Shown here one piece after another: positions 1 to 7,675 of a stretch of DNA of 64,000 nt. The translations under genes were made by a program, and so were the position numbers. The notes under the pieces were generated by a model. It saw only the letters and a list, made by a program, of their open reading frames with translations, searched no databases and was not told the DNA's origin. Position 1 is the stretch's first letter. Each line of letters opens with the position of its first letter. The stretch spans positions 2,567,501 through 2,631,500 of the forward strand of contig NZ_CP083757.1 of NCBI RefSeq assembly GCF_020149935.1. Direction: 5' to 3'. The stretch is from Marinilongibacter aquaticus. Lineage in GTDB: Bacteria > Bacteroidota > Bacteroidia > Cytophagales > Spirosomataceae.

Positions 1-1159
1 CCGAAAGCGTCCCCGCAGGAAATGTATCGGCAACCAATTGCAGCGGATTGGTGCCATTAATCATCTTGCCGGTCACTTTCGATACAAGGTGGATGACATG
101 GCTGTAAAACTGTACCTCTTTGAAAACCTCTACCTTCACCTCTTCGGCACTGCGGCTCAAATCGTTTCTGGCCAAATCCACAAGCATCACATGTTCGGCC
201 GATTCTTTGGGATCCGCATCAAGTTCTTTTGCCAGCTCGGCATCCCGCACATCGTCGCCCGAACGTTTGAAAGTTCCAGCAATGGGGTGAATCTCGGCCA
301 TTTCGCCCTGGATGTGAATTTGTTTTTCGGGCGAAGAACCAAAAATATGATAATCGCCGCCGTCAAAATAAAACAAGTAAGGCGATGGGTTGATGCTTCG
401 CAAAGCCCTATATACATTGAAATCATCTCCTTCGAAGGGTTTTGAAAAACGACGGGAAGGTACGATTTGGAAGACATCGCCACGCAAACAATGTTTGATG
501 CAAGTATTGATCGTATTTCGCATTTCGTCGTCGGTTACATTGCTCACTTCATCGCCAACGGTTTTAAACGAGCGATGACTCAATTTCGGCGTATTGACAA
601 AAAGCTCGATCGTTTCCAGTCCGTTCTCTGGTGACTTGATCGCCTGTCCGTCTTTGGCATAGCTGTGCTCGAGAATGTGCAATTCATTTTTAAAATGATT
701 GACCGCTATCACATAGCGATACACACGGTAGAGCAATTGCGGAATGGCATTCTCTTCGGATTTCTCTTGAATCTCGATGTCTTCGAAATATTCTACCGAA
801 TCGTAAGTCATGTGCCCAAACAAGCCGTTCGAAATAAAATTGTGCTCCGATTCTTCGGCTTTGAAACAAGAGGCAAACTCGTTCAATATGCCTACCGCTT
901 GCTTGCGGTCTTCCAAAGGGAATTTTTCCACGGTACCGTCTGGAAAAGTCTGGGTCACCACATCATTGTCGATTACGATACTCGCCACCGGATCGCAAGC
1001 AATGTAGCTAAAGCTATTCTGCATGGCGTGGTAGTCGGCACTTTCCAGAATAACCGAATAAGGGTACTGATCGCGAAGGCGAAGGAAAATGCTCACGGGC
1101 GTCAAGGTATCGGCGAGAAGCCTTTTCGAGCGGGTTTTTATTTGATATTTAGCGTCCAT
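1..1159 (-). CDS. trpE: anthranilate synthase component I, 3' end outside window
   Basis: Chorismate-binding large subunit of anthranilate synthase, the first step from chorismate to tryptophan. The reading frame opens at the ATG complementary to 1157-1159 and stays open to base 1, giving the first 386 or so residues of a protein usually about 470 long. The N-terminal part carries the Trp-binding region (LLADTLTPVSIFLRLRD). The C-terminal part has the chorismate-binding signature, with RGDVFQIVPSRRF, an SSPE motif, HPIAGT, and near the edge KMINGTNPLQLVADTFPAGT. The gene lies directly behind a tryptophan-type attenuator (1180-1301), which independently supports its identity. The rest of the gene and any trpG/D/C genes lie beyond the window. 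The large open frames on the opposite strand here are shadows. Confidence 0.95.
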   Translation of the reverse strand, partial: MDAKYQIKTRSKRLLADTLTPVSIFLRLRDQYPYSVILESADYHAMQNSFSYIACDPVASIVIDNDVVTQTFPDGTVEKFPLEDRKQAVGILNEFASCFKAEESEHNFISNGLFGHMTYDSVEYFEDIEIQEKSEENAIPQLLYRVYRYVIAVNHFKNELHILEHSYAKDGQAIKSPENGLETIELFVNTPKLSHRSFKTVGDEVSNVTDDEMRNTINTCIKHCLRGDVFQIVPSRRFSKPFEGDDFNVYRALRSINPSPYLFYFDGGDYHIFGSSPEKQIHIQGEMAEIHPIAGTFKRSGDDVRDAELAKELDADPKESAEHVMLVDLARNDLSRSAEEVKVEVFKEVQFYSHVIHLVSKVTGKMINGTNPLQLVADTFPAGTLS

Positions 1160-1179
1160 TTCGGGTTTGGTTTAGACAT

Positions 1180-1213
1180 AAAAAAAGCGACTTGCTGTTG
1201 AACAGCAAGCCGC
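1180..1213 (-). terminator. intrinsic terminator of the trp leader
   Basis: On the minus strand, GCGGCTTGCTG and CAGCAAGTCGC pair around the loop TTCAA (1187-1213), with one G-T wobble. Seven T residues follow (1180-1186). It sits 20 bases before the trpE start codon. Confidence 0.9.
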
Positions 1214-1250
1214 GAATATTTTGATCAAAGCATGGCAATTTCTGTTCAAC
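1180..1250 (-). promoter_or_regulatory. tryptophan transcription attenuator (antiterminator/terminator switch)
   Basis: Read on the minus strand, the stretch after the leader-peptide stop begins with GTTGAACAG (1242-1250). This is a perfect 9-base complement of CTGTTCAAC (1197-1205), which forms the 5' arm and loop of the terminator hairpin at 1180-1213. The two pairings exclude each other. A ribosome stalled at the three Trp codons would leave GTTGAACAG free to open the terminator. A ribosome that reaches the stop codon, next to GTTGAACAG, would cover it and let the terminator form. This matches the classical trp leader logic and the published Bacteroid-trp RNA class; membership of that class is inferred, not searched. 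Confidence 0.88.
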
Positions 1251-1301
1251 TCATTTGAGAGAACTCCACCACCAATTGTTTGCTTTGCTAAGAATTTTCA
1301 T
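1251..1301 (-). CDS. trpL: trp operon leader peptide
   Basis: A 16-codon open frame on the minus strand, translated MKILSKANNWWWSSLK, followed by TGA. Three consecutive TGG codons at positions 10-12 in so short a peptide are diagnostic of a tryptophan-sensing leader. It lies between a strong phylum-type promoter (1306-1336) and the terminator before trpE (1180-1213). It is too short for standard ORF calling. The role is ribosome stalling when charged Trp-tRNA is scarce; the peptide itself probably has no other function. Confidence 0.9.
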   Translation of the reverse strand: MKILSKANNWWWSSLK

Positions 1302-1305
1302 GCCC

Positions 1306-1336
1306 CAAAAGTAGAATCTTTTTTTTAAGACGCAAA
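1306..1336 (-). promoter_or_regulatory. trp operon promoter
   Basis: On the minus strand, TTTG (1333-1336), a 19-base spacer and TACTTTTG (1306-1313) match the Bacteroidota -33/-7 consensus TTTG-N19-TAnnTTTG exactly. The leader ATG begins only five bases after the -7 element, so the trpL mRNA probably starts at or next to its own start codon. Confidence 0.85.
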
Positions 1337-1396
1337 AGAATTTTGCTCGGAGATCAATAAATTATACTTCCGGCTTCCATTTTGACGCGTACACAT

Positions 1397-1438
1397 AAAG
1401 AAGGCGGGGTTTTGCTGATGCAAAACCCCGCCTTCTTT
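1397..1438. terminator. bidirectional terminator after secDF
   Basis: A perfect 19-base stem (1397-1415 with 1420-1438) around a four-base loop has a GC-rich core (GGCGGGG/CCCCGCC) and A/T runs on both flanks. It lies just after the secDF stop on the minus strand and would also insulate the trp promoter region. Confidence 0.9.
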
Positions 1439-1456
1439 TTAAGACAAAAGCAAATT

Positions 1457-4393
1457 TTATTTCGCGGGCTCGGCTTTGGCCAAAGCCGCCTCTTTTTCTT
1501 TTGCCAACTGACGCTGCATCGCATCAACTACGATCGGAGCGGCAATGTATAGCGAAGAGTATGTACCTACAATTACACCCAAGAACATGGCGAAGATAAA
1601 GCCACGAATGGTTTCACCACCAAAGATCAAGAGGATCAATAACACCAACAAGGTGGCCATACCCGTCACAGCTGTACGGCTCAAAGTACTGTTCAAGGCA
1701 TTGTTGATAACCGTTGCAATACTTTCATTCGCCCGCTTTCTGTCGTTCAGGTATTCCCGCACACGGTCGAACACCACCACAGTATCGTTCATCGAGTAAC
1801 CCATTAGTGTCAGAATCGCACCGACAAAAGCCTGATCGATATCCAAAGAAAACGGCAAGATGCCATTGAAAATGGAGAATATGCCCAATATCACCAAAGC
1901 ATCGTGGAACACCGCCACAACGGCCCCAAAACTAAAGGCCACGCTTCGGAAACGGATTAGGATATAAATGAAGGTCACGATCAATGAATAAAGAATGGCT
2001 TTCAACGAAGAGTAAATCGTGTCGTTGGCGATTGTTGGACCGACTTTCGAAGACGAGACCACTTCCCCTTTATTGCCCGCAATGCCACCCACAATATCAT
2101 TGATTTGACCTTGGATTTCTTGCTCTACTTCTGGCGAAGTATTGTCAATCTTGTAGGCTGTGGTGATTTTTACCTGATCAAAACCTCCGAAAGTCTTCAC
2201 CTCGGCATTGATTCCTGCATTTTCCATAGCCTGACGTACCGTTTCGGTAGGCACCGTGTTTTCAAATTTGGCCACATACGTACGTCCACCTTTGAAATCG
2301 ACACCCAAACCAAATCCACGAATACCGATAGAGATTGCTCCTGCGATAATGATGGCACCAGAAATGAAATAGAATTTCTTGCGGTTGTCTACAAAGTTGA
2401 TGTTTGTATCCTTGAACAAACGCTCAGACCATTTCGTGAAGAACGAAACCGTTTTTCCCTTTTTGATATAATGTTCGAAAATCAAACGCGAGATGAAAAT
2501 GGCACAGAAAAGCGAAGTGAAAATACCGATCAACAAGGTTGTGGCAAAACCGAGCACAAGGCCTGTTCCAAATACGAAGAGAATCACACCGGTAATCAAA
2601 GTGGTTACGTTGGAGTCGATGATAGACGGCATCGCAAATTTGAAACCGTTTCTTACCGCTGTGGCAAAAGGTTTCCCTTCAAGCAATTCCTCTTTCACCC
2701 TTTCGTAAATCAGTACGTTTGCATCGACCGACATACCCACTGAAAGTACCATACCTGCAATACCGGGCAATGTCAAGGTAGCTCCGAATGAAGCCATTAC
2801 ACCCAAAAGCAAAACCAAGTTGACAACCAATGCCACGTTTGCAATCCAACCTGCTTGATTGTAATAAATCAACACGAAGATCAATACAGAGAGCAAACCT
2901 ACCACAGAAGAGATCACCCCAGCTTTTACCGCACTGCTACCAACCGATGCACCCACTACGGCTTCTTCGATGATATTGGTTGGAGCAGGAAGCTTACCTG
3001 CTTTCAACACGTTGGCCAAATCACTGGCTTCTTCCAAAGAGAAGTTTCCAGAGATACTGGAATTCCCGCCCGAAATTTCCTGATTCACATTCGGAGCAGA
3101 ATACACATAATTATCCAAAATGATGGCCACTTGCTGGCCTACATTGGCTGCTGTCAAATCTCTCCATTTTCTTGCTCCAGTGGCATTCATTTGCATGCTC
3201 ACATCTGGACGGCCAGTCAATGGATCGTACTCCTGACGGGCGTTGGTAATTACATCTCCTTCAAGCGGAGCGTGCCCTATATCTTTAATGAAATACAAAT
3301 TCACCAATTCTTCATTGGTTGTTTCATTCATGAAAGGTTTCACATCGTACACGAAGCTTAGATCGGCAGGGAAAAACTGCTTCACTTGCGGACGGTGCAA
3401 AATCTCGTTTACTCGCGAGCTATCCTTCGTTCTTACCGCCAAGCCGTAGCCTGTTGGAATAAACAATTGACTGAACGCGTTGTTGTTGCTCAACGAATCC
3501 AAGCCACTTGAAGTAGAGTCGCTCTTGGCATTCAGCTGCGAAGCCAAGTCATCACCAGCGGCAGTGCTGTCGCTTGTCGCATTTTCTGCTTTAGGGGCAT
3601 TGGCACGGGCTTCTTGATCGAGCTGAGCCAAATAACGCGAGAAAGAGTCCAAAGACTGACCAATCTCACTTGGTTCGTATACTTCACAAAACTCCAATTT
3701 CGCCGCACCCGAAAGCAATTTACGTACACGCTGCGGGTTGTCAATACCGGGAAGCTCAACCTGAATGCGGTTGGTTCCTGGCAAACGCTGCAAGTTAGCA
3801 TTGGCCACACCAAATTTATCCACACGTGTTTGGATAATTCTGAACGCCCTGTCGAAGGCTCCATCCACTTCGGTACGCAGATAATTGGTCACTTCGGCAT
3901 CCGAAGAGCTTGGGCTCAACTCGCCACGGTTTGAAGAATTCGCGAAAATTCGGGCAAGTTTTGTATCGGGAGCCAATTTCTTGAACTCATCCACAAACAA
4001 ATCCACAAAGCTTGAAGTACTGTTCACCGCTCTTTCAGCAGCCTTACTGATAGCCTCCTGAATTCTTGGATCACGCGAACCGCTTGCCAAAGATTTCACG
4101 ATATCGTTTGGCGAAACCTCCAAGATCACGTGCATACCTCCTTGCAAATCCAAGCCAAGACCCAATTCTTGTTTTGTCAAGTTTTCAAGGGTTGTACCCA
4201 AGAATACGGGCTTTTTCCAAAGCGAATCCAAATAACGTTGTTTCAATTCGCGGTCAACATTCCCATCGGCCTGCATCGCAAAAGCTTCGGCATCCTTACG
4301 GATACTGTTAGCCTTGAACGTACGCACCAGATAATAGCCACTCATGGCCAAAAGCACGACGGTCAGAAATAATATTCCACCTCTGTTTCTCAT
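1457..4393 (-). CDS. secDF: protein translocase subunit SecDF (fused SecD-SecF)
   Basis: Proton-driven inner-membrane partner of SecYEG that helps complete protein export. A SecD half and a SecF half are joined in one chain of 978 residues, as is usual in Bacteroidota. A first membrane helix (residues 5-25) is followed by the SecD signature GLDLQGG near residue 80, a long periplasmic P1 domain rich in Asn/Ser/Asp in the middle, and six helices. SecF begins near residue 680 with its own helix and GVDFKGG near 695. The frame could extend 21 codons upstream to 4456, but MRNRGG at 4393 leads straight into the signal-anchor helix and fits family N-termini. It is followed by a strong terminator and appears to be transcribed alone. 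Confidence 0.95.
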   Translation of the reverse strand: MRNRGGILFLTVVLLAMSGYYLVRTFKANSIRKDAEAFAMQADGNVDRELKQRYLDSLWKKPVFLGTTLENLTKQELGLGLDLQGGMHVILEVSPNDIVKSLASGSRDPRIQEAISKAAERAVNSTSSFVDLFVDEFKKLAPDTKLARIFANSSNRGELSPSSSDAEVTNYLRTEVDGAFDRAFRIIQTRVDKFGVANANLQRLPGTNRIQVELPGIDNPQRVRKLLSGAAKLEFCEVYEPSEIGQSLDSFSRYLAQLDQEARANAPKAENATSDSTAAGDDLASQLNAKSDSTSSGLDSLSNNNAFSQLFIPTGYGLAVRTKDSSRVNEILHRPQVKQFFPADLSFVYDVKPFMNETTNEELVNLYFIKDIGHAPLEGDVITNARQEYDPLTGRPDVSMQMNATGARKWRDLTAANVGQQVAIILDNYVYSAPNVNQEISGGNSSISGNFSLEEASDLANVLKAGKLPAPTNIIEEAVVGASVGSSAVKAGVISSVVGLLSVLIFVLIYYNQAGWIANVALVVNLVLLLGVMASFGATLTLPGIAGMVLSVGMSVDANVLIYERVKEELLEGKPFATAVRNGFKFAMPSIIDSNVTTLITGVILFVFGTGLVLGFATTLLIGIFTSLFCAIFISRLIFEHYIKKGKTVSFFTKWSERLFKDTNINFVDNRKKFYFISGAIIIAGAISIGIRGFGLGVDFKGGRTYVAKFENTVPTETVRQAMENAGINAEVKTFGGFDQVKITTAYKIDNTSPEVEQEIQGQINDIVGGIAGNKGEVVSSSKVGPTIANDTIYSSLKAILYSLIVTFIYILIRFRSVAFSFGAVVAVFHDALVILGIFSIFNGILPFSLDIDQAFVGAILTLMGYSMNDTVVVFDRVREYLNDRKRANESIATVINNALNSTLSRTAVTGMATLLVLLILLIFGGETIRGFIFAMFLGVIVGTYSSLYIAAPIVVDAMQRQLAKEKEAALAKAEPAK

Positions 4394-4527
4394 AAAAATC
4401 ACGGTCTTCCGTCTCGAAAGAAGACATTTAAATGTGTTACGGCCATTCCGAGACACAAATGGCTTTTAATTTTTTTTGAAATTTTGGCTCAGATCAGAGC
4501 CTGAATAAAGGGAGAAAACCCTGTGCG

Positions 4528-4875
4528 TCAGGGTGCATTAATCGCAATGTGATGTTCAAAGAGCTTTTCGAAAAACGATAGCCTGTAAATTGGCTTGGTG
4601 AATGTGCGGCAAATTTGCTCAACCCAAACCGGAGCCAAGTCGAAATCAATAAGCCAAACAAAATCGCCCTCGAAGTGAAAAGCCACAGAAGGAATAACAT
4701 AGCTCGATGTGTATTGATCAAAACTCGCTTGGTCTTGATCTTTCTTTCCATCGCTGTCCGCAGACTTCTCTATACGCACATGCTGCTCGGCCATTCCTTT
4801 GGAAAGAAATGTACCCACCATCAATAGCCCGAGGAAGAGCCTGAAAGCAAACAATATGTGCTTTTGTCTACGCAT
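4528..4875 (-). CDS. small exported protein of unknown function
   Basis: I do not recognise a family. The 115-residue product starts MRRQKHILFAFRLFLGLLMV, a basic stretch then a hydrophobic helix, consistent with a signal peptide or anchor. A short charged Asp/Lys/Gln segment follows (residues 36-50) and then an aromatic-rich part with FVWLIDFDLAPVWVEQ. That it is real is supported by a good promoter directly upstream (4884-4915). An overlapping frame on the same strand (4494-4751) has no comparable support. It could be a divergent small envelope protein; nothing nearby gives a function. Confidence 0.55.
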   Translation of the reverse strand: MRRQKHILFAFRLFLGLLMVGTFLSKGMAEQHVRIEKSADSDGKKDQDQASFDQYTSSYVIPSVAFHFEGDFVWLIDFDLAPVWVEQICRTFTKPIYRLSFFEKLFEHHIAINAP

Positions 4876-4883
4876 TTAAGCGG

Positions 4884-4915
4884 CAAAACTACAACCTTTT
4901 CCCCATAAAAGTCAA
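4884..4915 (-). promoter_or_regulatory. promoter of the 4528-4875 gene
   Basis: On the minus strand, TTG (4913-4915), a 21-base spacer and TAGTTTTG (4884-4891) match the phylum consensus. The ATG at 4875 is nine bases past the -7 box, so the 5' leader would be nearly absent. Confidence 0.6.
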
Positions 4916-4966
4916 GACAGCCATCGAATTTAGGCTATCCCACACATTATCAACGATCTAAAAGTA

Positions 4967-5479
4967 TCAGAATTGATCCTGAATCAATTGAGCCTTGTTT
5001 ACCGTGAGCTTCCAAACACCTTCATTTGCAAGAGAATCGCAAGGGCTATCTGAAATTGTAAAGTAATAGGCGTAAGCCTCTTCGTTCAGTTTTTGAGGCG
5101 TGGGCTCAACTGGCTCGTTTTGTTGCAAAGCATACTCCAAGGCTTCCAAAACCTCCTCTTCTTTTTCGTTCGTGGCCGTATAGTTAGAGGGGTCGAGCTT
5201 TTCAAGTGTCAATTCGGGAAGCTCACTCAGGGAATCGACAATTGTCTGGCCTTCGGCACAATCGCTCATTATTTTGGCCGCGTAAAGTGCATTGCTCAGG
5301 CTTGTCATCCTTTCTACAATGTCCGATTCAGAAACCCGCTTGATTTTGTATTCGCCCATTTTTGCCTTCACTCCCGTGGTATCCACACGCTCCACATGCG
5401 AACAGGAAAATGCCACAGACATAAAAAGTATTGTCCCTAAAAAGGTATATTTGGTATATAAAGAATTTGACGTGCTCAT
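4967..5479 (-). CDS. small lipoprotein of unknown function
   Basis: A 170-residue protein with an N-terminal lipoprotein signal ending in VAFSC (lipid-acceptor Cys at about residue 26), so it should be anchored in the outer or inner membrane facing the periplasm. The mature part is acidic and helical, with a Glu-rich segment near residues 100-125 and a C-terminal SDSPCDS motif. No family is recognised. The frame extends 32 codons further upstream, but the ATG at 5479 gives the correct lipoprotein signal. Its start codon overlaps that of the divergent gene at 5478 by two bases. Confidence 0.65.
   Translation of the reverse strand: MSTSNSLYTKYTFLGTILFMSVAFSCSHVERVDTTGVKAKMGEYKIKRVSESDIVERMTSLSNALYAAKIMSDCAEGQTIVDSLSELPELTLEKLDPSNYTATNEKEEEVLEALEYALQQNEPVEPTPQKLNEEAYAYYFTISDSPCDSLANEGVWKLTVNKAQLIQDQF
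5446..5453 (+). promoter_or_regulatory. -7 promoter element for the serine hydrolase gene
   Basis: TATATTTG matches TAnnTTTG and lies 24 bases before the ATG at 5478. No -33 TTG is seen at the usual distance, so support is partial. The element sits inside the 5' coding part of the divergent lipoprotein gene. Confidence 0.5.
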
Positions 5480-6611
5480 GAAACTAATATTGATTCTCCC
5501 CTTACTTTGTTTTTGTTCATTCGCCCAAGCACAGCTCACCGACCCAGAACTCAAGCGAATTTTATACAAAGACAAGCAATTAAAGACAATTTTGAAAAAA
5601 GCGGAAGAATATAAAATTCAGATCGTCTATACGCCTATCGACGAAAATGGCCGTTTTCAGAAAACACAATTCTTTAATTATCAACCCGATAGCTATTTCT
5701 ATCCAGCCAGTACTGTAAAACTGCCCGTCGCTTTGTTCGCCTTGGAAAAATTGAAAACATTGGGAATCGACAGAAAAGCAGAATATTGGAGCGTTTCGGA
5801 AATCGACAGTTATCCAGGTATTGCAAAAAGTGAAGGAAAAAGTGTGGAATCGCTGATTGAAGACATTCTTTTGGTCAGCAGCAACGACGCATACAACAGG
5901 TTATTCGATTTTCTGGGCACGGAAGAAATTCACAATAAATTTGAAGACAAGGGATTTTCCAAAAGCCGTATCAATCACCGACTTTCCATCCGCCTCAGTC
6001 CGGAAGAAAACCGCAGCTTCCCCGAAGTGCATTTGGGCAATTACAAACAGGCCGCCTTTAAAAACGCCCTACGCTACACGGCTGATAAACCCATTTATCT
6101 AGGAACACAACATTACCACAAGGGCAAGTTGGTCGCCGAACCGATGGACTTTTCGGCCAAAAACCGTTTCGAACTCTTGGATCAGCACTATTTATTGATG
6201 TCGCTTTTCTTTCCCGAACAAACGGACATGAACTCGCATTTCGATTTGCGTCCAGACGATCTAGAATTTGTAAAAAACACCATGGCCGAAGTGCCTCGCC
6301 ACCACGGCTATGATCCGGAAGAAATAAGCGATGGGCAGAGTAAATTCTTGCTTTTCGGAGATTCGAAAGAGCAGATTCCGGACTACCTGAAAATCTACAA
6401 TAAAATTGGTGATGCGTACGGCTTCATGATCGACAATGCCTATGTGCACGACAGCAAAAACAATATACGATTCATTCTTTCGGCCGTGATCTACTGCAAT
6501 GCCAACCAAACGCTGAATGACGACAACTACGAGTACGAAACCCTTGGCCTGCCCTTCATGGGTTTACTGGGAAGGCAAATTCTAGCTCATCAGATTGAGG
6601 AAAAGCACTAA
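5478..6611 (+). CDS. exported class A beta-lactamase-like serine hydrolase
   Basis: A 377-residue protein with a clean signal peptide (MKLILILPLLCFCSFAQAQ). The catalytic SxxK tetrad is STVK at residues 78-81, preceded by YFYPA as in this family, and an SDN-like triad SND lies at 135-137. This places it in the Beta-lactamase2/class A-like serine hydrolase fold acting in the periplasm. The C-terminal half is longer than in true beta-lactamases and no KTG box is obvious, so a peptidase or cell-wall role is as likely as drug hydrolysis; the substrate is unknown. The upstream in-frame extension to 5292 is rejected because it would remove the signal peptide from the N-terminus. It overlaps the convergent manC by 4 bases. 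Confidence 0.8.
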   Translation: MKLILILPLLCFCSFAQAQLTDPELKRILYKDKQLKTILKKAEEYKIQIVYTPIDENGRFQKTQFFNYQPDSYFYPASTVKLPVALFALEKLKTLGIDRKAEYWSVSEIDSYPGIAKSEGKSVESLIEDILLVSSNDAYNRLFDFLGTEEIHNKFEDKGFSKSRINHRLSIRLSPEENRSFPEVHLGNYKQAAFKNALRYTADKPIYLGTQHYHKGKLVAEPMDFSAKNRFELLDQHYLLMSLFFPEQTDMNSHFDLRPDDLEFVKNTMAEVPRHHGYDPEEISDGQSKFLLFGDSKEQIPDYLKIYNKIGDAYGFMIDNAYVHDSKNNIRFILSAVIYCNANQTLNDDNYEYETLGLPFMGLLGRQILAHQIEEKH

Positions 6612-7675
6612 ACGTACTTCTCCCCTTTGGCTTCGGCATCTTTTACAAACTGCTTCACGCTCTGCTCGTCTTCCATTTTGCAGATCATCAGCACGTTGTC
6701 GAATTCGGACACCACAAAACCTTCCAAACCATTGATAACCACAAGCTTATCTTTCGGAGCTTTGATTACGCAGTTTTTGGTGTTGTACAGCATGGTATTG
6801 GCATCCACCGCATTTTGATTTTCGTCTTGGCTCGAATTTTCGTATACCGAACGCCAAGTACCCAAATCAGACCAACCGATATCGCTTTTAACCACGTACA
6901 CATTGTCGGCCTTTTCCATCAATCCGTTGTCAATCGAAATGGATCGGCAACGTGTATACGCAGCATCCAATGCTTCTTTTTCTTTTTCGGTAGAAAAGTG
7001 TTTCTGAGCTTGATTAAAAGCATCGGCTTCCTCGGGAAGGTGTTTGGAGAAAGCAAAGGTGATTGCCGATACAGACCAGACAAAAATACCCGCGTTCCAA
7101 GTGTAATCGCCACTTTCGATAAACATCTTGGCCCACTCCAATGTCGGTTTTTCTGTAAAAGTCTTCACTTTTTTCACTTCGCTGTCGGTTTCTTCGAACT
7201 GAATATAACCGTAACCTGTATTCGGATGAGTGGGGGCGATACCCAAAGTCACCAAGGCGTCGTTCGCAGAAGCAAAGTCGATGGCGGTACGAATACGCTC
7301 CCTGAACTCCTCTTCTTTCAAGATAATATGATCGGCAGGGGCCACTACAATGCGTGCATTCGGATTCTGCTTTTGAATTTTATAACTGGCATAGCCAATA
7401 CATGGGGCTGTATTTCGTCTGCCCGGCTCACACAAGACCTGATCGTCGCTCAAAAACGGCAACTGCTCTTGTGTCAAGCTTTTGTACTCTTCGCCAGTCA
7501 CCACGTAAATGTTTTCGGGTGGACAGATGCCTTTGAAACGGTCTGCCGTTTGCTGGATCAAAGTACGCCCAGTACCGAGGACATCGTGAAATTGCTTGGG
7601 AAAGGATTTTCGACTAAAAGGCCAGAAGCGGGTACCTACACCGCCAGCCATAATCACTACATAATTATCGTTCAT
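6608..7675 (-). CDS. manC: mannose-1-phosphate guanylyltransferase
   Basis: Makes GDP-mannose from mannose-1-phosphate and GTP, the precursor of GDP-fucose and surface polysaccharides. The 355-residue chain opens with the nucleotidyltransferase signature MAGGVGTRFWPFSR followed by PKQF. It also has the typical APADHII motif, FTEKP and a YTWNAGIFVW segment. The length fits the single-domain form without the C-terminal isomerase. It lies downstream of the DUF3089 hydrolase with an 11-base overlap, so the two are probably co-transcribed. GDP-fucose synthase at 27765 belongs to the same pathway; the intervening GDP-mannose 4,6-dehydratase is not in the window. Confidence 0.93.
   Translation of the reverse strand: MNDNYVVIMAGGVGTRFWPFSRKSFPKQFHDVLGTGRTLIQQTADRFKGICPPENIYVVTGEEYKSLTQEQLPFLSDDQVLCEPGRRNTAPCIGYASYKIQKQNPNARIVVAPADHIILKEEEFRERIRTAIDFASANDALVTLGIAPTHPNTGYGYIQFEETDSEVKKVKTFTEKPTLEWAKMFIESGDYTWNAGIFVWSVSAITFAFSKHLPEEADAFNQAQKHFSTEKEKEALDAAYTRCRSISIDNGLMEKADNVYVVKSDIGWSDLGTWRSVYENSSQDENQNAVDANTMLYNTKNCVIKAPKDKLVVINGLEGFVVSEFDNVLMICKMEDEQSVKQFVKDAEAKGEKYV

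Noticed and set aside
665-1201. 178-residue open frame on the plus strand
   Set aside because: It is the antisense of trpE, which is open across the whole stretch on the minus strand and carries clear family motifs; the frame also runs into the trp terminator.
5478-6611. Reading the serine hydrolase as a beta-lactam resistance gene
   Set aside because: SxxK and SND motifs are present, but the KTG box is not evident and the C-terminal part differs from known resistance enzymes, so resistance cannot be claimed.
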